A DNA stretch of 64,000 nucleotides from Xanthomonas theicola (GTDB lineage Bacteria; Pseudomonadota; Gammaproteobacteria; Xanthomonadales; Xanthomonadaceae), in assembly GCF_014236795.1 (NCBI RefSeq), contig NZ_CP049017.1, forward strand, positions 1,466,001 to 1,530,000, in the 5' to 3' direction. A program made the position numbers and the translations under genes. Under the pieces are notes generated by a model. The model did no database searches and was not told the origin of the DNA. It saw only the letters and a program-made list of their open reading frames with translations. The stretch's first letter is position 1; each line of letters begins with the position of its first letter. Positions 18,406-26,870 of this stretch are shown piece after piece.

Positions 18406-18431
18406 GTCGAATCTGCTCTAGATTGGCTCGC

Positions 18432-18890
18432 ATGGCGACCGCATCCGCATCCCGCATCGAGACCTTGCTGCGCGACCTGTCGCTGTTGCCGCACCCGGAA
18501 GGCGGGCGCTATGCGCGCGTGCACCTCCGCGCTGCAGGTATGCCACGAGGGCATCACGCGCCCGGCCTGCACCGCGTCCGCTTCCTGCTGGCGCGCGGGG
18601 AGAGCAGCGATTGGCACCGGATCGACGCCGACGTGACCTGGCAGTGGGAGGAGGGCGGTGCGCTCGAATTGCTGAGCTTTGATCCGCAGCATGGCCTGCA
18701 GCGTTACCGCATGGATGCCAGCGAACGCGGCGGCGTGCCCGCGGTGGTCACCTGTCAGGCGGCGCGGCCGCTGGACGACGGCAGCCTGGTACGCTGCGTG
18801 GTGGCGCCTGGCTTCTTTCTGTGGGGATGCTTCGAGCTGTTGTCCGCCGCCGATCCATTGGCCGCCTACCTGCCCAGTCTGGTGGTCTGA
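18432..18890 (+). CDS. Cupin-fold DUF985 protein
   Basis: 152 residues of the DUF985/cupin_5 family, small beta-barrel proteins of unknown biochemical role. Family marks are LSLLPHPEGGRYARVH near residue 17, FLLARGESSDWHRIDADVTWQW near 56-77 (putative ligand or metal-binding His), and the closing VAPGFFLWGCFELL. The ATG at 18432 gives the family length. No strong Shine-Dalgarno sequence is visible (CTAGATTGGCTCGC). Confidence 0.85.
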   Translation: MATASASRIETLLRDLSLLPHPEGGRYARVHLRAAGMPRGHHAPGLHRVRFLLARGESSDWHRIDADVTWQWEEGGALELLSFDPQHGLQRYRMDASERGGVPAVVTCQAARPLDDGSLVRCVVAPGFFLWGCFELLSAADPLAAYLPSLVV

Positions 18891-18936
18891 ACCGGTCCAC
18901 GCTGTGCCGCCGCCCGGCGCCGGCCCCAACCCCGGA

Positions 18937-19122
18937 GTGTGGTGCGATGCTTTTGGCGAATGTGTGCGGAGCCAGCGTGCGCTGGGCCAGTGGCGGGAGA
19001 CGGTCGAGCAACTGGCGCGGAACCGCTCCAGCTTCGCGACGTTGTCGATGCAGCGCCTGCAGGAGGCGGCCGGGCCGCTGGATCGACTGCGCGCCCGCGG
19101 CTACGAGGTGATCGCAGCCTGA
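18937..19122 (+). CDS. Possible small protein of 61 residues
   Basis: A frame starting GTG (VWCDAFGECVRSQRALGQWRETVEQL) and ending GYEVIAA. The composition is protein-like and helical, but there is no good ribosome binding site and I recognise no family. Frames in such GC-rich DNA are often open by chance. Between this and dxs (19123-19370) I see no other gene. Confidence 0.3.
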   Translation: MWCDAFGECVRSQRALGQWRETVEQLARNRSSFATLSMQRLQEAAGPLDRLRARGYEVIAA

Positions 19123-19370
19123 CCGGCACGGCGTTCGCTGGCGACGCGGTGGGCGAGGCCGGGCGCGCGAACGGTATGGTTGCGGCGCGGCGCGCGCTCC
19201 CGCTGCAGGGTTCAAGATGGCGGCGCGCACGCTACGCCCAGACGGCCTGCGACCGCTGCAGCAAGCGCGCCAGGCGATGCCAGCGGCCCGCGCCGCGGCC
19301 GCCGCGCGTGGCCCGGGCCATACCTCGCGAGCCCGGCCGACGGTCCGCCGATCGCGTTGTCCGGCGTGCT

Positions 19371-21278
19371 TCAGCCCACAGCGGTGCGCGGCGCGCCGGC
19401 CGCCAGTTGCGGCCAGCGCGTCAGGATCGCAGCGCGGATGCCGGCGGCGTCGATGCCGGCTTCGGCCAGCAACTGCTCGCGGCTGGCGTGGTGCTGGAAC
19501 GCGTCCGGCAGACCCAGGTGCAGCACCGGGCGCAGCATGCCTTCAGCATTGAGCAACTCGGCCACGCCGGAGCCGGCGCCGCCGGTCACCACGTTGTCCT
19601 CGATGGTCACGAAGCCGTCGTGGCTGCGGGCCAGATCGAGCAGCAGCGTGCGATCCAGCGGCTTGACGAAGCGCATGTTGACCACGCTCAGACCGAACTC
19701 GCGGCCGACCTGCTCGGCCGCCGCCAGCGTCGAGCCGAACGCCAGCAGCGCCAGCGTGGCGCCCTTGACGCGCAGCTGCGCCTTTCCGATCGGCAGCGTG
19801 TCCAACGCAGCGCCGGGGGGCACGCCGGGACCGGTGCCGCGCGGGTAGCGCACCGCGGCCGGGCCGGCATATTGCAACCCGGTACTGAGCATCTGCCGGC
19901 ATTCGGCCTCGTCGGACGGCGCCATCACCACCAGATGCGGTACGCAGCGCAGGAAACTCATGTCCAGGTTGCCGGCATGGGTGGCGCCGTCCGGACCGAC
20001 CACGCCGCTGCGGTCGATCGCCAACAGCACGTCGAGCTGCTGCACCGCCACGTCGTGGACCACCTGATCGTAGCCGCGCTGCAGGAAAGTCGAATAGATC
20101 GCAACGACGGGTTTCGCGCCCTGGGTGGCCATGCCCGCGGCCAGCGTCACCGCGTGCTGCTCGGCGATGGCCACGTCGAAGTAGCGCTGCGGGTACTCCC
20201 TGCTGAAGCGCACCAGGCCCGAGCCCTCGCGCATCGCCGGAGTGATCGCCAGCAGCTTCGGCTCGGCGGCGGCCATGTCGCAGATCCAGTCGCCGAATAC
20301 GTCGGTGTAGGTCGGTGCCTTGGCCCCTGGCTTGGACACCAGGCCCTCGCTGGGGTCGAACGGGCCGACCGCGTGGTAGCCGATCTGGTCGCCTTCGGCC
20401 AGTTGGTAGCCCTTGCCCTTGGTGGTGATGACGTGCAACAGCTGCGGGCCCTTCAGCGTCTGCACCGTCTTCAGCGCGCCGATCAGCGCCGGCAGGTCGT
20501 GGCCGTCGATCGGGCCGGTGTAGTGGAAGCCCATTTCCTCGAACAGCGTGGACGGCACGAACATGCCCTTCCAGTGCTCTTCCCAGCGGCGGACGAAGCG
20601 CGCGGTCGGATTGCGCTTCTTGTCGCCGAGGATCTTCTTGCCACTCTCGCGGATCGCATGGAGGGTCTTGCTGCCGCTCATCCGTCCGAGCATCTTGGTG
20701 ACCCCGCCGACCGCCTCGGAGATCGACATGCGGTTGTCGTTGAGGATCACCAGCAGGTTCGGCTCCGGGTCCATGCCGCCCGCATGGTTCAAGGCCTCGT
20801 AGGCCATGCCGGCGGTCATCGCGCCGTCGCCGATCACCGCCACCACCTTGCGCGGGTCGCCGGCGCGCTGCAACGCGATGGCCATGCCCAGCGCCGCGGA
20901 GATCGAGGTGGAGGAATGGCCGACGCCGAAGGCGTCGTACTCGCTTTCCTCGCGCTTGGGGAAGGGGGCCACGCCACCGGCCTGCTTGACCGAGTGGATC
21001 TGGTCGCGGCGTCCGGTGAGGATCTTGTGCGGATAGGTCTGGTGGCCGACATCCCACACCAACTGATCGGCCGGCGTGTCGTACAGGTAGTGCAGCGCCA
21101 TGGTGAGCTCGATGACGCCCAGGCCGGCGCCGAAATGGCCGCCGCTCTTGCCGACGCACTCGATCAGGTAGGCGCGCAGTTCCTCGGCGATCGCCGGCAA
21201 CTCCGACTCCTGGCAGCGGCGCAGTTCGGCAGGGATCTGAATGCGCGAGAGGCGCGGATAGCGAGTGGCGTCGATCAT
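19371..21278 (-). CDS. dxs: 1-deoxy-D-xylulose-5-phosphate synthase
   Basis: First enzyme of the MEP isoprenoid pathway and source of precursors for thiamine and pyridoxal: condenses pyruvate and glyceraldehyde 3-phosphate with thiamine diphosphate and Mg2+. 635 residues, full length. Seen: [22 protein letters not shown] with the catalytic His near residue 48, the thiamine diphosphate motif [18 protein letters not shown]...NDN near 152-180, the pyrimidine-domain Glu in [18 protein letters not shown] near 370, and the C-terminal transketolase domain. The start [19 protein letters not shown] is typical of Xanthomonadaceae. It is a single gene with no obvious operon partner. Confidence 0.97.
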   Translation of the reverse strand: MIDATRYPRLSRIQIPAELRRCQESELPAIAEELRAYLIECVGKSGGHFGAGLGVIELTMALHYLYDTPADQLVWDVGHQTYPHKILTGRRDQIHSVKQAGGVAPFPKREESEYDAFGVGHSSTSISAALGMAIALQRAGDPRKVVAVIGDGAMTAGMAYEALNHAGGMDPEPNLLVILNDNRMSISEAVGGVTKMLGRMSGSKTLHAIRESGKKILGDKKRNPTARFVRRWEEHWKGMFVPSTLFEEMGFHYTGPIDGHDLPALIGALKTVQTLKGPQLLHVITTKGKGYQLAEGDQIGYHAVGPFDPSEGLVSKPGAKAPTYTDVFGDWICDMAAAEPKLLAITPAMREGSGLVRFSREYPQRYFDVAIAEQHAVTLAAGMATQGAKPVVAIYSTFLQRGYDQVVHDVAVQQLDVLLAIDRSGVVGPDGATHAGNLDMSFLRCVPHLVVMAPSDEAECRQMLSTGLQYAGPAAVRYPRGTGPGVPPGAALDTLPIGKAQLRVKGATLALLAFGSTLAAAEQVGREFGLSVVNMRFVKPLDRTLLLDLARSHDGFVTIEDNVVTGGAGSGVAELLNAEGMLRPVLHLGLPDAFQHHASREQLLAEAGIDAAGIRAAILTRWPQLAAGAPRTAVG

Positions 21279-21416
21279 GGGGATTAGGGTCCAGCGGATT
21301 GATCATTTTCCTCCCCATTCCAGGCACGGGCAAGCAACCCGTTCATCTGCGGATGCCGCAGGTCGCGGCGGAGGCCGGGTGCGGTAATCGGTCGCAGTGC
21401 GCGGCGCTGCGCCGGT

Positions 21417-22076
21417 TCAGAGCGAAAGCTTGGAGCGCTTGGGCAACTGCGCCTTCAGGAACAACATCTGGTCGGCGAGGATGTTGCGGTTGGACAGGAT
21501 CAGGTGTTCGATCCAACTCGGCCGATAGGGCACCGCCAGCAGCGGCATCGCCGCCTGCTGCGGGGTGCGGCTGCCCTTGCGCGAGTTGCAATGGAAGCAC
21601 GCGGTGACCACGTTTTCCCAGGTGTCGCGGCCGCCCTTGGACACCGGCAGCACGTGGTCGCGGGTCAGTTGCGGGCGGCTGAACTGCTGGCCGCAGTACA
21701 AGCACAGCTGCGCGTCGCGGGCGAACAGCGCGATATTGGTCAGCGTCGGCGTTGGGTCGAGCGCGCGCGAGCGGGCGTGGCCGCGCGCGGCGATGATTGG
21801 ATGCAGGCGCAGCACGCTGCGCTCGCCACTGGCACGCGACATCCCGCCATGGATGTGCATGCACGGCTCGCCCAGCGTCCAGGCCACCGCATCACGCGCG
21901 TACAGGCAGGCGGCAGCCTGCCAGTTGATCCAGTCCAGCACCCGGCCGTGCGCATCCAGCGACAGCAGTCGTACCGAGGGCAGGTGGGCGGGGGGCGGCG
22001 GAAAAAGCGGGTCGCCGGCCGCAGCGGCGAAGGCTCCGGTATCGATCAGACCAAGCGTTGTTGTGTCCGTCTCCAT
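21417..22076 (-). CDS. HNH endonuclease family protein
   Basis: 219 residues with a C-terminal HNH nuclease domain: zinc-binding CLYCGQQF, then LTRDHVLPVSKGGRDTWENVVTACFHCNSRKGSRTP, giving the two CxxC pairs and the His/Asn residues. The N-terminal 110 residues (VRLLSLDAHGRVLDWINWQAAACLYARDAVAW) match the domain often seen ahead of HNH in this chromosomally conserved family. The target is unknown. It is not next to phage or restriction genes. The next element upstream is the IS5 copy, 94 bases from its start. Confidence 0.85.
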   Translation of the reverse strand: METDTTTLGLIDTGAFAAAAGDPLFPPPPAHLPSVRLLSLDAHGRVLDWINWQAAACLYARDAVAWTLGEPCMHIHGGMSRASGERSVLRLHPIIAARGHARSRALDPTPTLTNIALFARDAQLCLYCGQQFSRPQLTRDHVLPVSKGGRDTWENVVTACFHCNSRKGSRTPQQAAMPLLAVPYRPSWIEHLILSNRNILADQMLFLKAQLPKRSKLSL

Positions 22077-22170
22077 CGGGAAAACAGCTTATACCCGATT
22101 GTTGACGATTTGTGTATCGCGGCGGGACGGAACCGGGCGACCGGCGCAGCGCAGGGCGCCGGCGCGCTCA

Positions 22171-23000
22171 GAACCTGTTCACGATCTTTTGAGTAGTTGA
22201 GTAGTAGTGTCAGGCATGCCAGGTGGATGAACTGCAAGCTGGTGTTGAGCTTACGCTCGCAGTTCTTCCATAGCCTTCGGTTCTTTTCCAGCCACGCAAA
22301 GCTGCGTTCGACGCTCCAGCGCTTGGGCATGACCTTGAAGGTGTGCAGTTCGCTGCGTTTGGCGATCTGCACCGTGACTTGCTTGCCCAGGATCTCTCGT
22401 ACGCCTTCGGCGAACGGTTCTGCGGTATAGCCGCTATCGCACAACAGGCTTTGCACGTGTCCCAGGTTCGGCTTGCAACGATCCAGGGATTGGAGCGCGC
22501 CTTTGCGGTCGGTCACTTCCGCCGTCGTCACCGCGACCGCATGCGGCAGGCCTTGGGTATCGACGGCGATGCGACGCTTGATCCCCGAGACCTTCTTGCC
22601 CGCGTCATAACCCTTCTGGCCGGCCGTGTCCGTGTTCTTCACGCTCTGTGCGTCCACGATCAAGAACGTGCTGCAAGCGTTGCGCCCCTGTCTCTGCCGG
22701 GCCGCGCCACCCTGATTTTTTGAGCGCCCGCTCCAGCAGGCTCACTCCTTCATCGTCTGGTTCGCTCCACTTGGCAAAGTAGCAGTGCACGGTGCGCCAC
22801 TTCGGGAAGTCGCTGGGCAGCGCTGGCCACTGACAGCCGGTGCGCAGCAGGTACAGCACCGCGCACCACACGTCGTACAGATCCACGGTCCGTGGCTTGG
22901 TACGCTTGCGCGCCTGCTCCAGAATGGGGCGGATCTGCTCGAACCGCTCCCGGCTCATGGCACTCGGATAGGTCTTTGTGCGCATCCGCAGAGTTTGCAC
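22171..23000 (-). pseudogene. IS5-family transposase, one frameshift
   Basis: Starts MQTLRMRTKTYPSAMSRERFEQIRP at 23000 with the N-terminal domain through ALKKSGWRG. Compared with the related copy at 61797, one extra base in the GGCCCGGCAGAGACAGGGGCG stretch (about 22700) shifts the frame. The DDE part then reads in the next frame: LIVDAQSVKNTD (first Asp), LLCDSGYTAEPF (second Asp) and WSVERSFAWLEKNRRLWKNCER (Glu). All three catalytic residues survive, so only the frameshift disables it, unless a ribosomal slip repairs it. Confidence 0.75.
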
Positions 23001-23027
23001 TACCCGGGAAAGATCGTGAACAGGCTC
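22171..23027 (-). mobile_element. IS5-family insertion sequence, 857 bp, with TCA target duplication
   Basis: Terminal repeats GAACCTGTTCACGATCTTTT at the left and, inverted, AAAGATCGTGAACAGGCTC at the right; both ends are flanked by TCA (22168-22170, 23028-23030). The right-hand TCA is also the reverse complement of the acyl-CoA dehydrogenase stop codon. A related copy with deletions is at 61761-62432. Confidence 0.9.
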
Positions 23028-24812
23028 TCAGAAGTGCGCATCGGCCATCGCCATCAGCGGTTCGGCGCCGGCCTCGATCGCCGCGGCGTGGGTCAGCGTA
23101 CGTGGCAGGAGCTTGGCGTAGTAGAAGCGTGCGGTCTCGCGCTTGGACTGCTTGAACGCGTCGCTCCGCGCGGAGGCGTCGGCGGCGGCGACGCTGCGCG
23201 CCCACCAGTAGGCCAGTACCACGTAGCCGGAATAGAACACGTAGTCGTAGCTCGCCGCGCCGAGTTCGTCGGCATTGCCGGCGGCGCGCTGCAGGATGTG
23301 GTTGGTCAGCGCCGACCATTGGCCGGCCTTCTCGCGCAGCGGGCCGATGAACTCGGCCAGCGCCGCGGCGTCGGCATGCGCCGCGCAGAACGCTTCGACC
23401 TGGGCCAGGAACAGCGTCAGCCCCGCGCCCTGGCTCGACGCGGTCTTGCGCCCGATCAGGTCCAGCGCCTGGATCCCGGTGGTGCCCTCGTACAGCGTGG
23501 TGATGCGCGCATCGCGCGCCAGCTGCTCCATGCCGTGCTCGTGGATGTAGCCGTGGCCGCCGAAGCACTGCAGCGCATGGTAGGTGTTCTCCACCCCCCA
23601 TTCGGTCTGACAGGCCTTGGCGATCGGGGTCAGGAAGCTCACCAGCACGTCGGCCTGTTCGCGCTCGGCCGGATTCTGCGCGTGGTGGGCGACGTCGATC
23701 AGGGTCGCGGCGTGCAGCGCCAGCAGGCGGCTGCCTTCGGTCAGCGCCTTCACCGTCAACAGCATGCGGCGCACGTCCGGATGCACCAGGATCGGGTCGG
23801 CCGGCTTGTCCGGCAGCTTGGCACCGGTCAGCGAGCGCGACTGCAGGCGCTCGCGCGCATAGCGCAGGGCGTTCTGGTAGGCGCGCTCGGACAGGCCGAT
23901 GCCTTGCAGGCCGACGCCCAGCCGCGCCGTGTTCATCATCGTAAACATGGCCTGCAGGCCCTTGTGCGCTTGGCCGACCAGATAGCCTTCGGCGCCGTCG
24001 AAATTCATCACGCAGGTGGCCGAACCGTGGATGCCCATCTTGTGTTCCAGCGAGCCGCAGCGCACCGCGTTGCGCGCGCCGACGCTGCCGTCGCGCGCGA
24101 CCTTGAACTTGGGCACCACCAGCAGCGAGATGCCCTTGGCGCCGGCCGGCGCGTCCGGCAGCCGCGCCAGCACCAGATGCACGATGTTGTCGGTGAAGTC
24201 GTGCTCGCCGGCGGTGATGAAGATCTTGGTGCCGCTGACGGACCAACTGCCGTCGGCATTGGCCTCGGCGCGGGTCTTGAGCAGGCCCAGGTCGGTGCCG
24301 CAGTGCGGCTCGGTCAGGCACATGGTGCCGGTCCAGCGGCCGTCGACCAGCGGCTTCAGGAACACCTCCTGCTGCCACGCCTCGCCGTGCCGTTTCAGCG
24401 CCTCGACCGCACCGTGCGACAGCAGCGGGAAATTGCCCCAGGCCAGATTGGCCGCGTTGACCATCTCGTTGAGCGGCACGCCCAGCGTGTGCGGCAGGCC
24501 CTGGCCGCCGAATTCGACCGCGGCGGTCAGCCCGGTCCAGCCGCCTTCGGCGAACTGCCGGTAGGCCTCGCGGAAGCCGGGCGCGGTGGCGACCGCGCCG
24601 GTGGCCGCGTCCAGCGTGCAGCCGTGTTCGTCGCCGACCCGGTTCAGCGGCGCCAGCACCGTGTCGGTGAAGCGCGCGGCTTCCTCCAACACCGCGTCGA
24701 CCACGTCGGCGGTGGCCTCGGCATAGCCCAGGCGGGCGAACAGCGCCTCCACTTGCAGCACGTCGTGCAGCGCGAAGCGCAGGTCGGTCAGCGGGGCTTG
24801 GTAGGTGCTCAT
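23028..24812 (-). CDS. Acyl-CoA dehydrogenase, long form
   Basis: 594-residue FAD enzyme that makes the trans-2-enoyl-CoA in fatty-acid or related acyl-CoA oxidation. The length and the C-terminal extension place it with the 600-residue FadE/DmdC-like group. Seen: TMCLTEPHCGTDLG near residue 168, ITAGEHDFTDNIVHLVLAR, EHKMGIHGSATCVMNFD, the ENTYHALQCFGGHGYIHEHGMEQLARDARITTLYEGTTGIQALDLIGRK block with the catalytic-base region near 440, and a C-terminal helical domain ending MAMADAHF. The start MSTYQAPLTDLRFALHDVLQ is typical. Its stop codon coincides with the IS5 target duplication; the IS sits directly downstream without truncating it. Confidence 0.92.
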   Translation of the reverse strand: MSTYQAPLTDLRFALHDVLQVEALFARLGYAEATADVVDAVLEEAARFTDTVLAPLNRVGDEHGCTLDAATGAVATAPGFREAYRQFAEGGWTGLTAAVEFGGQGLPHTLGVPLNEMVNAANLAWGNFPLLSHGAVEALKRHGEAWQQEVFLKPLVDGRWTGTMCLTEPHCGTDLGLLKTRAEANADGSWSVSGTKIFITAGEHDFTDNIVHLVLARLPDAPAGAKGISLLVVPKFKVARDGSVGARNAVRCGSLEHKMGIHGSATCVMNFDGAEGYLVGQAHKGLQAMFTMMNTARLGVGLQGIGLSERAYQNALRYARERLQSRSLTGAKLPDKPADPILVHPDVRRMLLTVKALTEGSRLLALHAATLIDVAHHAQNPAEREQADVLVSFLTPIAKACQTEWGVENTYHALQCFGGHGYIHEHGMEQLARDARITTLYEGTTGIQALDLIGRKTASSQGAGLTLFLAQVEAFCAAHADAAALAEFIGPLREKAGQWSALTNHILQRAAGNADELGAASYDYVFYSGYVVLAYWWARSVAAADASARSDAFKQSKRETARFYYAKLLPRTLTHAAAIEAGAEPLMAMADAHF

Positions 24813-24977
24813 GCGGTTGCTCGAACAGAGGCCGCGGCGCGGCCGAGGTGCGCAGGATACTACGGCGTATGGATGTGGGGCGGGGATTGGGGATTCGCAA
24901 AAGCCAATGCCCGGCCCTGCGGGTAATGCTCTGTCCTTTGCGCAGAACCGTCGTTGCCAATCCCTAAACCAACCTGA

Positions 24978-25625
24978 GAGTTCCCCCGGCTCTGCCGGGG
25001 AGGCAGTAGAAGTTTGACGTATCCGGGAGTCCATCCCGGAGACTCCGCAACGTGAGCGGCCAAGCACACGAGACGGAGGAACCGAGATGGATGAGTTTGA
25101 GAGCTTAAGTCACACCAGGTGGGAGTGTCTGTACCACGTTGTGTTCATACCGAAGTGTCGCCGTAAGACACTGTATGTGGGTCTGAGGAAGCATCTAGGA
25201 GAGGTGTTCCGGCGATTGGCCGAGCAGAAGGAGAGCCGGGTCGAGGAGGGCCATCTGATGCCAGATCACGTCCATATGCTGTTGAAGATTCCGCCGAAGT
25301 AGGCGGTGTCGCAGGTGGTGGGCTATATCAAGGGCAAGAGCGCCATCCACCTAGCGCGGGTGTATGTGGAGCGGAAGCGGAACTTTGTAGGGCAGAGCTT
25401 CTGGGCGCGAGGTTACTTCGTTACGAGGGTAGGTCGGGATGAAGGGTTGATCGGGGCATACATCCAGAACCAAGAGGCGGAAGATCGGCGCTTGGACCAA
25501 TTGCAGTTGCTGAGGTAGTCGGCCACCTTCAGGTGGCCCTAACAAGGGAGGCGCGTAGCGCTCCCGCAGCCGCTTTGAGCGGCTCACATCTCTAAAGCCC
25601 CCGGCTTTGCCGGGGGATATTTACT
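24978..25625 (+). mobile_element. IS200-like element
   Basis: Left end near 24978 with a TCCCCCGGCTCTGCCGGGG hairpin, a transposase gene at 25087-25518, and a right end with three stems: CACCTTCAGGTGG, CCGCTTTGAGCGG and CCCCCGGCTTTGCCGGGGG. IS200/IS605 ends are hairpins, not inverted repeats, which fits. Solo copies of the right hairpin lie at 154-190 and 29602-29622, and a remnant element at 17975-18340. Confidence 0.8.
25087..25518 (+). pseudogene. IS200 TnpA with a single in-frame stop codon
   Basis: Encodes a complete HUH single-strand transposase of about 143 codons interrupted by one TAG at 25300-25302. Before it: HTRWECLYHVVFIPKCRRKTLY and the HUH motif MPDHVHMLL; after it: VVGYIKGKSAIHLARVYVERKRNFVGQSFWARGYFVTRVGRDE and the Gln-rich end. 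The family usually has Tyr in the PPKY-AVSQ context, so a TAC-to-TAG change is likely. The rest of the frame is undamaged, so decay is recent or the stop is suppressible. Confidence 0.85.
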
Positions 25626-25659
25626 CCCGAAGCGCTTCACAACGGCCGTAGGCCGGTCA

Positions 25660-26655
25660 TCACGGCTCCCCCCGTACCGTTACCGTGGCGGTCATGCCGG
25701 CGGCCAGGACCGTGTCCTTGGGCACGCTGGCCGGGTCGATGCGCACCCGCACCGGCACTCGCTGCGCCAGGCGGATCCAGTTGAAGGTCGGGCTGACGTC
25801 GGCGAGCAGGGAGGTGCCGGTCGGGTTGTCGCTGTCGGCGATGCCGCGGGCGATGCCTTCGACCCGGCCGCGCAGCAGCACCCCACCGCTCATCAGGCGG
25901 ATGTCGACACGGTCGCCCACGTGCACCTGCGGCAGCTTGGTCTCCTCGAAGTAGCCGTAGATCCACATCGCGTCGTCGCGCACCAGCGCCAGCCGCGCGT
26001 TGCCGGCTTGGGCGTAGTCGCCGACGCGCACGTCCAGGTTGGTGGCGTAGCCGTCGGCAGTGGCGCGGACCTGGGTGCGCTGCAGGTCCAGCTGCGCCAG
26101 GTCGACCGCGGCCTGGGCCTGCGCCACCGCCGCCAGCGCCTGCATCTGCGCGGCGCTGGCCTGGCCGCGCACGGCGGCGGTACGGTGCACGTCGGCCTGT
26201 GCCGAGCGCGCGGTGGCCTCGGCATCGGAGCGGGCCTCGGCCGAGATCACCGCGGCGGCGCGGGCGCGCCGTTCCGCCTGCGCGCGGCGCATCTGGAATT
26301 CGGCCTCGCTCGCCGCCTGGCTGGCGGCCGCTGCGGAAATGCTGGCGCCGGCCGAGCGCGCCTGCGCCTGCGCCGCAGCCAGGTCGGCGTGGGCCTGCGC
26401 CAGCGCCAGTTCGAAGCGCCGGCGGTCGACGCTGAACAACACCTCGCCGCGCTTGACGTGCTGGTTGTCGGCCACCGCGACCGCATCGACCAGGCCGGAC
26501 ACGTCCGGGGCGATGCGCACCACCTCGGCGCGCACGCGGCCGTCGCGGGTCCACGGCGACAGCATGTAGTGCCGCCACAGCGCGTGCGCGAGCAGGGCGG
26601 CGGCCAGTACGATCAGTGCGGTCAGGGCGAAACGGATCAGGGCGGGCGTCTTCAT
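25660..26655 (-). CDS. HlyD/AaeA-type membrane fusion protein
   Basis: 331-residue periplasmic adaptor of an efflux pump. One N-terminal membrane helix (LIRFALTALIVLAAALLAHAL), then the lipoyl half-motif TRDGRVRAEVVRIAPDVSGLV and DNQHVKRGEVLFSVD near residue 55-75, a long Ala/Gln-rich coiled-coil hairpin (about 75-190), the second lipoyl half (TQVRATADGYATNLDVRVGDYAQAG), and a beta-barrel domain. It is last in an operon MarR - FUSC - DUF1656 - HlyD, eight bases after DUF1656. By analogy with AaeA it would link the FUSC pump to the outer membrane. The start at 26655 (MKTPALIRF) is preceded by GAGCTCCACC. Confidence 0.9.
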   Translation of the reverse strand: MKTPALIRFALTALIVLAAALLAHALWRHYMLSPWTRDGRVRAEVVRIAPDVSGLVDAVAVADNQHVKRGEVLFSVDRRRFELALAQAHADLAAAQAQARSAGASISAAAASQAASEAEFQMRRAQAERRARAAAVISAEARSDAEATARSAQADVHRTAAVRGQASAAQMQALAAVAQAQAAVDLAQLDLQRTQVRATADGYATNLDVRVGDYAQAGNARLALVRDDAMWIYGYFEETKLPQVHVGDRVDIRLMSGGVLLRGRVEGIARGIADSDNPTGTSLLADVSPTFNWIRLAQRVPVRVRIDPASVPKDTVLAAGMTATVTVRGEP

Positions 26656-26663
26656 GGTGGAGC

Positions 26664-26870
26664 TCACGGCAAAAGGAGCAGGCCGCACGCGGCGAAGGTG
26701 CCGACGTACAGGGCCAGGCGGAACAGGGGCGGGTGCCAGGCGTAGCGGTACAGACCTGCGCGGCCGGCGAGCGCGTCCGCCGCCGAGGCGACGCACAGCA
26801 GCAACACCGCCAGCACCAGTAGGCCGGGCACGTATACGCCGGCGATCGAGATTTCAGCGGGCAGCGGCAT
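26664..26870 (-). CDS. DUF1656 small membrane protein (AaeX-like)
   Basis: 68 residues, two membrane helices (VYVPGLLVLAVLLLCVASAADAL and LFRLALYVGTFAACGLLLL), beginning MPLPAEISIAGVYVPG, the conserved start of DUF1656 (AaeX). It overlaps the end of the FUSC gene by 17 bases and ends eight bases before the HlyD gene, so it is translated within the operon. Its role in the pump is not known. Confidence 0.85.
   Translation of the reverse strand: MPLPAEISIAGVYVPGLLVLAVLLLCVASAADALAGRAGLYRYAWHPPLFRLALYVGTFAACGLLLLP

Noticed and set aside
18937..19370. More genes between the cupin and dxs
   Set aside because: Open frames here lack ribosome binding sites; only the 61-residue candidate was kept, at low confidence.
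22600..22720. Programmed ribosomal frameshift in the IS5 transposase
   Set aside because: No A-run or slippery heptamer at the shift; the related copy at 61797 reads through the same point in one frame, so a simple mutation is more likely.
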